Both the position numbers and the translations under genes were made by a program. A DNA stretch of 64,000 nucleotides from Flavobacterium sp. KACC 22761 (GTDB lineage Bacteria > Bacteroidota > Bacteroidia > Flavobacteriales > Flavobacteriaceae), in the NCBI RefSeq assembly GCF_034058155.1, contig NZ_CP139148.1:3534001-3598000 (forward strand), given 5' to 3'. Shown here piece by piece: positions 53,269 to 60,962 of this stretch; within the stretch, counting starts at the first letter, position 1; each line of letters begins with the position of its first letter. The notes under the pieces are model-generated. The model saw nothing but the letters and a program-made list of their open reading frames with translations, was not told the origin of the DNA and searched no databases.

Positions 53269-53298
53269 AAAGCTGTAAATGTAAAAGTTTACAGCTTT
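53269..53298 (+). terminator. Terminator after the GH3 gene
   Basis: AAAGCTGTAAA pairs with TTTACAGCTTT, followed by GCTTTTG; a moderate terminator. Confidence 0.65.
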
Positions 53299-53316
53299 GC
53301 TTTTGATTTAAAATTT

Positions 53317-53413
53317 ACCATTAAGATAGTAAGACAATTAAGGCTTTATTTTCTTATTTTTTTAACGGTAAGATTCATTAAGTCAGTCTTAATTTTCTTA
53401 CTATCTTAATGGT
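53317..53413. repeat. Inverted repeat before the DUF1349 gene
   Basis: ACCATTAAGATAGTAAGA (53317-53334) is the exact complement of 53396-53413, with further imperfect pairing inside (CAATTAAGGCT and AGTCTTAATTT). It ends 17 bases before the start codon. Confidence 0.88.
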
Positions 53414-53430
53414 TCAAAAAAATAAATGAC

Positions 53431-54078
53431 ATGAAAAATATTCTATTTATTGTTTTTACTTTGCTTATTGCACAAAACCTTTCGGCACAAACTCTTAGTA
53501 AAATGAAATGGTTTAATGAGCCTGAAAAATGGGAAATCAAAAACAATGCATTAATTATGAACGTTACTCCAAACAGTGACTATTGGAGAATTTCGCATTA
53601 CGGATTTACGGTTGATGATGCGCCTTTTTATTATGCCACTTATGGCGGGGAGTTTGAAGCCAAAGTAAAAATTACAGGAAATTATATCGCACGTTTTGAC
53701 CAAATGGGATTAATGATTCGTATTGATGAGAAAAACTACATCAAAACAGGAGTCGAATTTGTTGACGGAAAATTCAATATTAGTACGGTCGTAACGCATG
53801 ATAAAAGCGATTGGAGCGTTACCACACTTGACAAAGCGCCACCATTTGTTTGGATTAAAGTTGTGCGACGATTAGATGCTGTTGAGGTTTTTTTCTCTTA
53901 TGATGATAAAAATTACATCATGACCAGAAATGCACCTTTGCAGGATAACACGCCAGTTATGGTAGGCTTAATGGCCGCTTCGCCAGACGGAAATGGTTTT
54001 GAAGCGAAATTCGAAAACTTCACTGTAAAGCATCTTCCAGATCAAAGAAGATTAGAATGGCTGAAAAATCATCAATAA
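53431..54078 (+). CDS. Secreted DUF1349 protein (concanavalin A-like fold)
   Basis: A 215-residue exported protein with a signal peptide (MKNILFIVFTLLIAQNLSAQ) and one DUF1349 jelly-roll domain: KWFNEPEKWEIKNNALIMNV (about 26-45), DQMGLMIRIDEKNYIKTGVEFVDG (about 89-112), WIKVVRRLDAVEVFFSYD (about 141-158) and GLMAASPDGNGFEAKFENF (about 180-198). Members are often found with glycoside hydrolases; it is not a proven enzyme. Placed between the GH3 and acyltransferase genes. Confidence 0.85.
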   Translation: MKNILFIVFTLLIAQNLSAQTLSKMKWFNEPEKWEIKNNALIMNVTPNSDYWRISHYGFTVDDAPFYYATYGGEFEAKVKITGNYIARFDQMGLMIRIDEKNYIKTGVEFVDGKFNISTVVTHDKSDWSVTTLDKAPPFVWIKVVRRLDAVEVFFSYDDKNYIMTRNAPLQDNTPVMVGLMAASPDGNGFEAKFENFTVKHLPDQRRLEWLKNHQ

Positions 54079-54127
54079 TAATTATCAATTAAAACTCACC
54101 ATTAACAATTTATAATTAACCATTAAA

Positions 54128-55252
54128 ATGACCAATATTCAACCAAAAAAACATTACGAAATACTCGACGGTTTGCGTGGCGTTGCAGCCATTTTAGTTG
54201 TGACGTTTCACATTTTTGAGACTTTCGCTGCAGGAAATCGATTTAAACAAATTATTAATCATGGCTATTTGGCTGTGGATTTCTTTTTCCTTTTGTCCGG
54301 ATTTGTTGTCGCTTACGCGTATGACGATCGCTGGACAAAAATGACACAATGGGAGTTCTACAAACGCCGGTTAATTCGATTGCAGCCCATGGTAATTATG
54401 GGAATGATTATTGGCGCCTTATTTTATTATTTTCAAGCTTCAGATATATTATTTCCAATGATTGCAAATATGGAAGTTTGGAAAGTGATTGTAACAATGG
54501 TAATCGGATTTACATTATTGCCAATTCCACCTTCATTAGAAATCAGGGGTTGGGGAGAAATGCATCCTTTAGACGGTCCGGCATGGTCGCTTTTTTTTGA
54601 ATATATTGCAAATATCTTGTACGCCCTAATCTTTCGCAAATTTTCGAAAAAAGTACTATCAGTTTTTGTGCTGCTATTTGCCGGACTGCTAATTAATTAT
54701 CTTGTTTTTGGACCAAAAGGCGATGTAATAGGAGGATGGTCTTTAAACTTGGAACAAATGAATATAGGATTTACTCGTTTGCTTTATCCATTTTTTGCAG
54801 GAATGTTGCTTTGCCGTTTAGGAAAATTAATTCATTTAAAAGGAGCTTTCTGGATTTGCACTATTTTAATCACTGTTGTTTTGGCTTTGCCAAGATTTGG
54901 AGACGAAAATTCATTATGGATGAACGGTTTATATGAATCTGTCTGTATTATTTTGGTTTTCCCGCTGATTGTTGCAATTGGAGCAGGAGGAGAAATAAAA
55001 AATCCTTTTTCTCTTAAAATATGCAAGCTTTTAGGCGATATTTCATATCCAATTTACATTACGCATTATCCGCTGATTTACTGGTACACGGCTTGGGTTG
55101 TAAACAATAAAGTTTCTTTGCAAGACGGTTTAATTCCCGGAATTGCTCTTTTAATTGCGAGCATAGTTTTAGCGTATGTATGCTTGAAATTATATGATGA
55201 ACCCGTTAGAAATTGGCTTCAGAATAAATTTCAGAAAAGAAAAGTTGCTTAA
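54128..55252 (+). CDS. Acyltransferase 3 (OafA-like) membrane protein
   Basis: A 374-residue inner-membrane O-acyltransferase. The hallmark is near the N terminus: LDGLRGVAAILVVTFHIFE (about 13-31, catalytic His in TFHIF), followed by the arginines of YKRRLIRLQP (about 77-86). About ten hydrophobic segments follow; the GPAWSLFFEYIANI block (about 150-163) is typical of the family. It likely acylates a glycan or lipid-linked sugar; the substrate is unknown. Confidence 0.9.
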   Translation: MTNIQPKKHYEILDGLRGVAAILVVTFHIFETFAAGNRFKQIINHGYLAVDFFFLLSGFVVAYAYDDRWTKMTQWEFYKRRLIRLQPMVIMGMIIGALFYYFQASDILFPMIANMEVWKVIVTMVIGFTLLPIPPSLEIRGWGEMHPLDGPAWSLFFEYIANILYALIFRKFSKKVLSVFVLLFAGLLINYLVFGPKGDVIGGWSLNLEQMNIGFTRLLYPFFAGMLLCRLGKLIHLKGAFWICTILITVVLALPRFGDENSLWMNGLYESVCIILVFPLIVAIGAGGEIKNPFSLKICKLLGDISYPIYITHYPLIYWYTAWVVNNKVSLQDGLIPGIALLIASIVLAYVCLKLYDEPVRNWLQNKFQKRKVA

Positions 55253-55357
55253 AAGATTCAGAGATAGTAAGGGAAAACTTTGTCACTTTGTTACTCTGAA
55301 CCTTTGGGCCTCTTTAAAAATATTGAATTTCTAATTTTGTTAGTTATAGATATTCAA

Positions 55358-55390
55358 AAAAGGGATAAACATAATTTGTTTATCCCTTTT
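55358..55390. terminator. Bidirectional terminator between the acyltransferase and ene-reductase genes
   Basis: AAAAGGGATAAAC pairs with GTTTATCCCTTTT with A/T runs on both sides. Confidence 0.85.
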
Positions 55391-55474
55391 GTATTTAAAG
55401 ACACTCTAAGAATTTGATATGAGAATGAAAGCTTAGGATCTCAGCAACTTAGTAGCTTAGAGTCTCATAGCAAG

Positions 55475-56581
55475 TTATTCTAAAACTAATGCTCCCAAAG
55501 CTTCTTTACTGAAACCTTTCAATTCCTCAGTTTTTCCAGCTTTAATTTTAGCAACCCAATTTGGATCAGATAAAAGTGGTCTTCCCACAGCAACCAAATC
55601 AAAATCACCTCTGTCGAAACGTCTATTTAATTCTTCTAAAGAAGTTGGTTCAGAACTTTCTCCTGCAAAAGCACCAAAGAAATCGCTAGAAAGTCCAACA
55701 GAACCTACAGTAATAGTTGGAGCTCCAGTAACTTTTTTAGCCCACCCAGCAAAGTTCAAATCAGAACCTTCAAATTCTGATTCCCAGAATCTGCGTTGTG
55801 AAGCGTGTATAATATCAACTCCGGCATCAACAAGAGGCGTTAGCCAAGCTTCTAATTCCTGCGGATTTTTGGCCAGTTTATAGTTGTAATCAGAAGGCTT
55901 GAATTGAGAAAAACGCATGATCACAGCAAAATCATTCCCGACTTGCTTTCTAACTTCTTTTACGACTTCAATAGCAAAACGATTACGTTCTGGCAACGTT
56001 TTTCCGCCATAAATATCATCGCGTAAATTTGTTTCGGCTCTAAAGAATTGGTCAATCAAATAACCGTGTGCGCCGTGAATTTCGATTGTATCAAAACCTA
56101 ATCTTTTAGCATCAGCGGCAGCTTTTCCAAAAGCCAAAATAGTATTTTCAATATCTTTTTCAGACATCGTAATTCCGTTTCTGAAATCAGGACGGTTTAA
56201 TCCAGACGGCCCCTCAAAAGGAACAGGAGGAACCCATCCAGAATGATGATTGTCCATAATTCCCATATGCCAGATTTGTGGCCCCATTTTTCCGCCAGCA
56301 GCATGAACTCCGTCGATTACTTTTTTCCATCCGTTTAAAGATGATTCTCCATAAAAATGAGGAACATTAGCATCGTTTGATGATGAAGGCCTGTCAATTA
56401 CAGTTCCTTCTGATAAGATTAAACCAACTTCACCTTCGGCTCTTTTTTGGTAATAAGAAGCGACATTGTCAGTTGGAACTCCGTTTGGAGAAAAAGAGCG
56501 CGTCATTGGCGCCATTACGATTCGGTTTTTCAGATTTAATGATTTTAAGTTAAACTCTGAAAATAGGTTGTTTGTACTCAT
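55475..56581 (-). CDS. Old yellow enzyme-family ene-reductase
   Basis: An FMN-dependent NADH:flavin oxidoreductase, 368 residues, likely reducing activated C=C bonds of electrophiles. TIM-barrel features: NRIVMAPMTRSFS (about 19-31), GLILSEGTVI (about 54-63), GPQIWHMG (about 98-105), IEIHGAHGYLIDQFF (about 167-181; the His/Asn or His/His pair), SQRRFWESEF and the FMN phosphate loop VAVGRPLLSDPNW (about 333-345). It follows an ArsR-type repressor gene by 7 bases and is probably induced with it by reactive compounds. Confidence 0.9.
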   Translation of the reverse strand: MSTNNLFSEFNLKSLNLKNRIVMAPMTRSFSPNGVPTDNVASYYQKRAEGEVGLILSEGTVIDRPSSSNDANVPHFYGESSLNGWKKVIDGVHAAGGKMGPQIWHMGIMDNHHSGWVPPVPFEGPSGLNRPDFRNGITMSEKDIENTILAFGKAAADAKRLGFDTIEIHGAHGYLIDQFFRAETNLRDDIYGGKTLPERNRFAIEVVKEVRKQVGNDFAVIMRFSQFKPSDYNYKLAKNPQELEAWLTPLVDAGVDIIHASQRRFWESEFEGSDLNFAGWAKKVTGAPTITVGSVGLSSDFFGAFAGESSEPTSLEELNRRFDRGDFDLVAVGRPLLSDPNWVAKIKAGKTEELKGFSKEALGALVLE

Positions 56582-56588
56582 AGTAATT

Positions 56589-56891
56589 TTACAAATTAGA
56601 TTGAATTAATTTACTAAGTGCTTCAAAGGCACCTTCGTTGCGTTTATAATAAGTCCATTGCCCAACACGCTTGGCTTCGATAAAACCAGCGCGCTGTAAA
56701 ATAGACAAGTATTCAGATACTGTAGATTGCGTCAAACCGGCTTTTGCCTGAATTTGCCCAACGCAAACGCCGTGTTCAAATCCACCATGTTCCAGCTGAC
56801 CTGGAAAGTTTATTTCAGGTTCTTTCAGCCATTCCAGCATTTGCAGTCTGGATTTGTTCGAAAGGGCTTTAAAAAGTTCTATATTTTCCAT
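56589..56891 (-). CDS. ArsR-family repressor of the ene-reductase operon
   Basis: A 100-residue winged-helix regulator: MENIELFKALSNKSRLQMLEWL (1-22), helix-turn-helix QAKAGLTQSTVSEYLSILQRAGFIEAKRVGQWTYYKRN (about 48-85). A single Cys (GVCVGQ, about 43) could sense thiol-reactive ligands or metals; the typical CVC metal site is absent. The palindrome overlapping its promoter is the obvious operator. Start at 56891 coincides with the predicted transcript start, so the mRNA may be leaderless. Confidence 0.88.
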   Translation of the reverse strand: MENIELFKALSNKSRLQMLEWLKEPEINFPGQLEHGGFEHGVCVGQIQAKAGLTQSTVSEYLSILQRAGFIEAKRVGQWTYYKRNEGAFEALSKLIQSNL

Positions 56892-56895
56892 GAAG

Positions 56896-56925
56896 CAAAT
56901 ATATCGACTTTTCTCGATATATCAA
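56896..56925 (-). promoter_or_regulatory. ArsR promoter with overlapping operator
   Basis: On the minus strand, TTG (56925-56923) and TATATTTG (56903-56896) are 19 bases apart, a full consensus promoter whose start point falls at the ATG. Perfect 9-bp arms ATATATCGA and TCGATATAT (56899-56922, 6-base spacer) cover the spacer and overlap the -7 element, as expected for an autorepressor. Confidence 0.7.
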
Positions 56926-57013
56926 TTAAGATAAAATTATTTAGGATAATTTTATGATTGGAGAAGTAAAACTGGCTGTTTTATGAAAGAAAATTTATAT
57001 TTGCTAATGTATT

Positions 57014-57117
57014 AATCTCGCAAAGTCGCAGAGTCGCAAAGCTTTTTGAATTATTTCCAGCGTTAGCTGTAGGCGATTCAATTGGCATAACTAAAAACTT
57101 TGTGACTATGCGAGATT
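57014..57117. repeat. Inverted repeat before the thioredoxin-like gene
   Basis: AATCTCGCAAAGTCGCAGAG and TCGCAAAGCTTTTTG on the left face AAAAACTTTGTGACT and ATGCGAGATT on the right, imperfectly paired. Both arms consist of repeated GTCGCA/TTGCGA-like words. Confidence 0.65.
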
Positions 57118-57154
57118 AAAAACAATCCCCAAAACAAATTAAACTTAATCAATT

Positions 57155-57646
57155 ATGAAAAAAACTTTACTTATTGTAGCATTCTTATGTTTTGTAATTA
57201 CTAGTTCAAAAGCGCAAGTTGTAGGTGTCGATGTTGGAAATATTGCTCCAGAAATTGAACTTCCAGATACAAAAGGAAATCTTGTTGCGCTCTCTTCTTT
57301 TAGAGGTTCACTAGTTTTGGTTGATTTCTGGGCGTCTTGGTGCGGACCATGCATTAAAGAACAGCCAACATTGCTAAAATTGCATAACGCATATCCAGAG
57401 AAATTATCGATTTATGGCGTTTCTATGGATACGAAAAAGCCTTTGTGGACAGGCGCAATTGCAAAAGGAAAATTGCCTTGGACAAATGTAAGTGACTTGA
57501 AATATTGGCAATCGCCAGTTGTAGCAGATTATATGTTGCAATCTGTTCCGTTGAACTTTTTGATTGACAAAAACGGAATCATTTTAGCTAAAAACATTCA
57601 CGGAAAAGCATTAGAAGATATGGTTAACGGATTGTTGACTAAATAA
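57155..57646 (+). CDS. TlpA-like exported thioredoxin
   Basis: A 163-residue periplasmic or secreted thiol-disulfide protein. Signal peptide MKKTLLIVAFLCFVITSSKAQ, then NIAPEIELPDTKGNLVALSSFRG and the thioredoxin active site DFWASWCGPC (Cys63 and Cys66), the TlpA/ResA pattern, and the cis-Pro segment SVPLNFLIDKNG (about 128-139). The substrate is unknown. The IS element begins 44 bases downstream, so it does not disrupt this gene. Confidence 0.9.
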   Translation: MKKTLLIVAFLCFVITSSKAQVVGVDVGNIAPEIELPDTKGNLVALSSFRGSLVLVDFWASWCGPCIKEQPTLLKLHNAYPEKLSIYGVSMDTKKPLWTGAIAKGKLPWTNVSDLKYWQSPVVADYMLQSVPLNFLIDKNGIILAKNIHGKALEDMVNGLLTK

Positions 57647-57691
57647 TTTTTGTTTCAAGTTTTCTTTGTTTCAGGTTTTAAGTTTTGAGTT

Positions 57692-57710
57692 GTCCTGAAA
57701 AAGGTTGACT
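57692..57710. repeat. IS left terminal inverted repeat
   Basis: GTCCTGAAAAAGGTTGACT, matching the right end with one mismatch in 19. Confidence 0.8.
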
Positions 57711-57731
57711 CGATTAGTAATATAAAATTAA

Positions 57732-58586
57732 TTAAATCGGAACAGAATTATTTTTGTTCCGATTTGTTTTTTTCCATCTTTTGAGTTTGATTTGATTTTG
57801 TAAATGTGCTTGATTTGGAGTCAGCATATTTATTGATAAATGCACTCTTATTTGATTATAAAATAAAATAGATTCTAGAGCTTGCTTTTTCAGATTTTCA
57901 AAATCTTCAAAGATTTCAGATAATCCAAATTCTTCTTTTAAAATACCATTTACTCTTTCTGCAACTGCATTTTCATATGGATCATAGTTTTGTGTCATAC
58001 TTATCAGAATCTTGCTTTGAGATAAATATTCCGTGTACTCTTTGCTGCAATATTGAAGACCTCTATCTGAATGATGTATGAGATTTCTGCTGTATTTCCT
58101 ATTACCGACAGCCATCTTTAAAGCTTCTAATGTAGAAGAAGCCATTAAATTATCCGATAAATTATAACCTACAATTTTCTTCGAGTATGCATCTGTTATC
58201 AAATGCAGGTAATATGTTTGTTCTTTAGTTCTTAGATAAGTAATATCAGCAACCCAAACCTGCTCAGGCTCATTGAGCTTGATTTCTTTTATTAAATTTG
58301 GATATTTACGCATCCAATGTCTTGAATTTGTTGTCTTGTAATATCTTCTAGCTTTAGGGACTAATAAATATTCATCACGTAAAAAATCAAACAATTTATC
58401 TCTGCCAATCTTTATTTGATGTCTTTTTAAATCATCTTTCAGCATATAATGCAGTTTTCTGCCACCGGTTTTTGGCAGCTTTTGACGAACCGACATTACC
58501 AAAGATTTGAGATGTACTTTGTCGGGAATTGACTTTAATAGATGTGATTTTCGTTTGTAATAAGCTTGTTTACTGTATCCAAACAA
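57732..58586 (-). CDS. IS3-family transposase, OrfB (DDE domain)
   Basis: The 284-residue catalytic half of an IS3-type transposase. The DDE triad shows in VWVADITYLRT (first Asp, about 110-120), LIHHSDRGLQYCS (second Asp) and NAVAERVNGILKEEFGL (Glu). The visible start is TTG, but this frame has no good ribosome site and is more likely reached from orfA by -1 frameshift at the heptamer at 58652-58658; in that fused protein the residues VQEINRIYRVSPCEICRL precede the annotated start. The frame appears unbroken. Confidence 0.9.
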   Translation of the reverse strand: MFGYSKQAYYKRKSHLLKSIPDKVHLKSLVMSVRQKLPKTGGRKLHYMLKDDLKRHQIKIGRDKLFDFLRDEYLLVPKARRYYKTTNSRHWMRKYPNLIKEIKLNEPEQVWVADITYLRTKEQTYYLHLITDAYSKKIVGYNLSDNLMASSTLEALKMAVGNRKYSRNLIHHSDRGLQYCSKEYTEYLSQSKILISMTQNYDPYENAVAERVNGILKEEFGLSEIFEDFENLKKQALESILFYNQIRVHLSINMLTPNQAHLQNQIKLKRWKKTNRNKNNSVPI

Positions 58587-58624
58587 TCGACATATTTCAC
58601 AAGGACTAACCCTGTATATACGAT

Positions 58625-58999
58625 TTATTTCTTGGACTGCTTGGAACCAGACTTTTTTACAATCTCGATTTTTAGCTCGCGTTCGGCTATTTCAATAAAC
58701 TTTTTAAAGACCAATAATTCTTGCTCTTTCTTAGCTAATTGAGCTTCGAGTTCTTTGATGCGTTGAGATTGAGGATCTTTCATAGGTCGTCCCAGTGTTA
58801 GTTTTTCCAGATATGTAAATTTACCATATTTTCTTAACCAACTGTCGATACAGCTATGACTTCTGATTTGGTAACGACGGCGAAGATCTGCCTTGCAAAA
58901 TAATCCCAGTTCAAATTCTTTTACAACCTGTTTTTTGAATGCCTCACTGTAAGTGCAATCAGGCACAATTCTTTTAAATACTTCTCTTGTTAGTGACAT
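58625..58999 (-). CDS. IS3-family transposase, OrfA
   Basis: A 124-residue DNA-binding half: an N-terminal helix-turn-helix (YSEAFKKQVVKEFELGLFCKADLRRRYQIRSHSCIDSWLRKYG) and a leucine-zipper-like helix (RIKELEAQLAKKEQELLVFKKFIEIAE). Start 58999 (MSLTREVF) is chosen over the longer frame to 59020, which would run into the inverted repeat. It ends shortly after the slippery A-AAA-AAG. Confidence 0.88.
   Translation of the reverse strand: MSLTREVFKRIVPDCTYSEAFKKQVVKEFELGLFCKADLRRRYQIRSHSCIDSWLRKYGKFTYLEKLTLGRPMKDPQSQRIKELEAQLAKKEQELLVFKKFIEIAERELKIEIVKKSGSKQSKK
58652..58658 (-). other. Slippery heptamer for -1 ribosomal frameshift
   Basis: A-AAA-AAG on the minus strand, read in the orfA frame as GTA AAA AAG, is the standard IS3 shift site. 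Slipping back one base enters the orfB frame. Stop of orfA follows about 27 bases later. Confidence 0.75.
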
Positions 59000-59014
59000 A
59001 ATTAAGTTAATTAT

Positions 59015-59033
59015 AGTCAACTTTTTTCAGGAC
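59015..59033. repeat. IS right terminal inverted repeat
   Basis: AGTCAACTTTTTTCAGGAC; its complement matches the left end (57692-57710) with one mismatch. Confidence 0.8.
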
Positions 59034-59049
59034 GAGACATTTCAAGTTC

Positions 59050-59083
59050 AAACCCGACAGGTTTTTTGAAACCTGTCGGGTTT
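59050..59083. repeat. Perfect 15-bp hairpin right of the IS
   Basis: AAACCCGACAGGTTT (59050-59064) and its complement (59069-59083) with TTTG loop. No T run follows; it belongs to the surrounding word-repeat spacer. Confidence 0.75.
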
Positions 59084-59095
59084 AATTCACAACGA

Positions 59096-59158
59096 ACCTG
59101 AAACCTGAAACCTGAAGCCTGAAACCTGAAGCCTGAAACCTGAAGCCTGAAACCTGAA
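59096..59158. repeat. Tandem array of nine 7-bp units RCCTGAA
   Basis: Nine head-to-tail units, order A A A G A G A G A at the first base. The array ends 12 bases before the next start codon. Related AACCTGAAAC words reappear at about 60305-60335 and 63833-63850. Confidence 0.9.
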
Positions 59159-59170
59159 ATAAAAAACAAA

Positions 59171-60262
59171 ATGGAAGAGAATTTAAAAATTTACGAAAAA
59201 TCAATTAAGAAAAAACATAGTTTCGGTTCGCCAAAATTTACAGAAGAATTTCGTACCGCTTTAAGTAAAACAGTTTTCATTCCCATTGCCGAAAAAACAA
59301 TTTCTAAATTAGATTGGGATATTGTTTATAAAAGCGAAAACTCAATTGAAGCCAAAAAAAAAGTAAGCTCATTTGGTATTGATCAATATACTGAAGGAAT
59401 TACGATAACGTATAATCACGGAAATGTTGAAGTAAAAAGCGAGTCTTTAGGGGGTGAAATTTGGGATAATGGACGTAATTCTAAAAGAGCAAGATTATTT
59501 ATTTATGCTTTTAAAGAAACTGAAAATGAATTTGATAAAGAGGCTTTAAACGAACTTGAAAGAGAAACGGAAAAGAAAAATAATTGGGATGATTATGTAA
59601 TTCCAGAAGATTTGCCAAAGCCAAGCGAAACAAGAAAGAAAAATTTTCCAATTTTAATAGCGGGAGGCTTGTTTATCTCATTAATTCTTGGTTTTATAGT
59701 GGCTGAGCTTTCCATACATTTTATATATTTCATTGGAGTTTATGAAGTTTTAGTAGGAATTGCCATTTCACTTTTATTAAAATATGTCATCAAATGGTCC
59801 AATTTTACAGAAATGGCTAAAATTGAGTATCTGCTCATGGGGATGATATTCTTGATATACCTTTCCAATCAATATTTTCAGATGGAAATCATTTTAAATG
59901 AAAATAATTATGAGCGAATCAGTTTTTTGGAATTTTTAAAAATCAGATTTGAAGAAGGTTTAACGATAAAAACGTTAAATACGGGATGGATAGGTTTGAT
60001 AATAAGTTGGATTATTCAATTGGTTTTGACCTATTATGTTGCTCTTTTACGAGTAGTTTCTGTAGTAACTACTTATCAGCTTGAAAAAATTCCTGTTGAG
60101 GTTTTAGATTTCACTACTTATTACTTTATAAAAGGTAAATCTGAAACTGAAGTGAGAAATGAACTTTCTCAAAAAGGGTGGATAGCTAATGAAAATCAAG
60201 ATGAGGTTTTTGAGGCACTTGGAGCGGTTTATGGAAAAATAGAATTGATTACAGCAAAATAA
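59171..60262 (+). CDS. Unrecognised membrane protein
   Basis: A 363-residue protein I do not recognise. The first 150 residues are soluble and mixed alpha/beta (WDIVYKSENSIEAKKKVSSFGIDQYTEGITITYNHGNVEVKSES reads like a small two-layer sheet domain). Four transmembrane segments follow at about 160-183, 186-208, 220-240 and 272-300, then a C-terminal soluble helical segment (KGKSETEVRNELSQKGW). It sits next to the IS. Codon use is similar to its neighbours, so recent transfer is not obvious. Confidence 0.7.
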   Translation: MEENLKIYEKSIKKKHSFGSPKFTEEFRTALSKTVFIPIAEKTISKLDWDIVYKSENSIEAKKKVSSFGIDQYTEGITITYNHGNVEVKSESLGGEIWDNGRNSKRARLFIYAFKETENEFDKEALNELERETEKKNNWDDYVIPEDLPKPSETRKKNFPILIAGGLFISLILGFIVAELSIHFIYFIGVYEVLVGIAISLLLKYVIKWSNFTEMAKIEYLLMGMIFLIYLSNQYFQMEIILNENNYERISFLEFLKIRFEEGLTIKTLNTGWIGLIISWIIQLVLTYYVALLRVVSVVTTYQLEKIPVEVLDFTTYYFIKGKSETEVRNELSQKGWIANENQDEVFEALGAVYGKIELITAK

Positions 60263-60336
60263 ACTTTTTGTTTCAAGTTTCATGTTTAACCGCAAAGTAT
60301 ATCAACCTGAAACCTGAAACAAAGAAAACCTGAAAC

Positions 60337-60367
60337 AAAAAAAAGTCCATTTTAATGGACTTTTTTT
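60337..60367. terminator. Bidirectional terminator
   Basis: AAAAAAGTCCATT and its complement around a central TT/AA, flanked by A and T runs, between the convergent genes. Confidence 0.8.
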
Positions 60368-60368
60368 A

Positions 60369-60752
60369 TTATTCGTTTTCTGTATTTGCCTTTTTGACGC
60401 CTCCAAAGCTTGTTTTCATCATTTCCCTAATTTGAAACTGCGATTTGTTTCGAGTAACATTTTTCCATTCGTTAAAATCATAAATATGGATTTTATCAGC
60501 GTACGGATTAGTTACAAAAAAGAGTCTGGATATAGAGAATTTGTAATATTTTAATTCATGCGAAATGTGGCGGTCGGGTACAACAATCAGAATTGTATCC
60601 CAGTCCAGAAAATTCTTGGGAACGTCCTCTCTTTCTGTTAATCCAAGAGAATCAAAAAAGGCAACTATCTTTTGATCATTAATCTTGTCGATCTTTTCAT
60701 CGATTCGTTTAATGGTGTTCAGAAGCTTTTTTTCATCTTTAATAACACTCAT
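60369..60752 (-). CDS. Unrecognised protein, 127 residues
   Basis: A small soluble-looking protein: a basic helix at the start (SVIKDEKKLLNTIKRIDEKIDKI), then IVAFFDSLGLTEREDVPKNFLDWDTILIVVPDRHISHELKYYKFSISRLFFVTN and a basic C terminus. No family assigned. Its ATG (60752) and stop are clean, a shared terminator lies downstream, and the antisense frame carries no alternative long ORF. It is likely a real but uncharacterised gene. Confidence 0.6.
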   Translation of the reverse strand: MSVIKDEKKLLNTIKRIDEKIDKINDQKIVAFFDSLGLTEREDVPKNFLDWDTILIVVPDRHISHELKYYKFSISRLFFVTNPYADKIHIYDFNEWKNVTRNKSQFQIREMMKTSFGGVKKANTENE

Positions 60753-60940
60753 ACTAGTCTTTCTTTTTTTTATTTTAATATAAAATTACATCAAAAGAAA
60801 ATCATTTTTGAAAGTATAGCCAATAGAATGATTCTAAATTTTAGCACCCATTTTTGACGAGGTTTAAAAGGATAATTGTTTATGGTTTTGATAAAATACT
60901 ATTAAAAAATATACCTTCAAAAGTCTAATTTTATATTTTC

Positions 60941-60949
60941 TAACTTTTG
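60941..60949 (+). promoter_or_regulatory. -7 element TAACTTTTG of the GH2 gene
   Basis: TAACTTTTG (one base longer than TAnnTTTG) lies 13 bases before the start codon, so the mRNA leader would be very short. Confidence 0.45.
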
Positions 60950-60962
60950 CCAATTCATTTTT

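Larger units (their letters stand above)
57690..59033 (-). mobile_element. IS3-family insertion sequence
   Basis: About 1.34 kb, transcribed leftward, with orfA and orfB and matching terminal inverted repeats. The direct repeat GAG on both sides (57687-57689 and 59034-59036) is a possible 3-bp target duplication, which implies the left end is at 57690 (TTGTCCTG); if instead the ends are symmetrical GTCCTG the duplication is not clear. It looks intact. It sits in the loop region of a word-repeat spacer (TTTCAGGTTTTAAG to the left, CCTGAAACC to the right). No passenger genes. Confidence 0.85.

Noticed and set aside
59096..59158. CRISPR array
   Set aside because: Unit is only 7 bp with no spacers and no cas genes; a simple tandem repeat.
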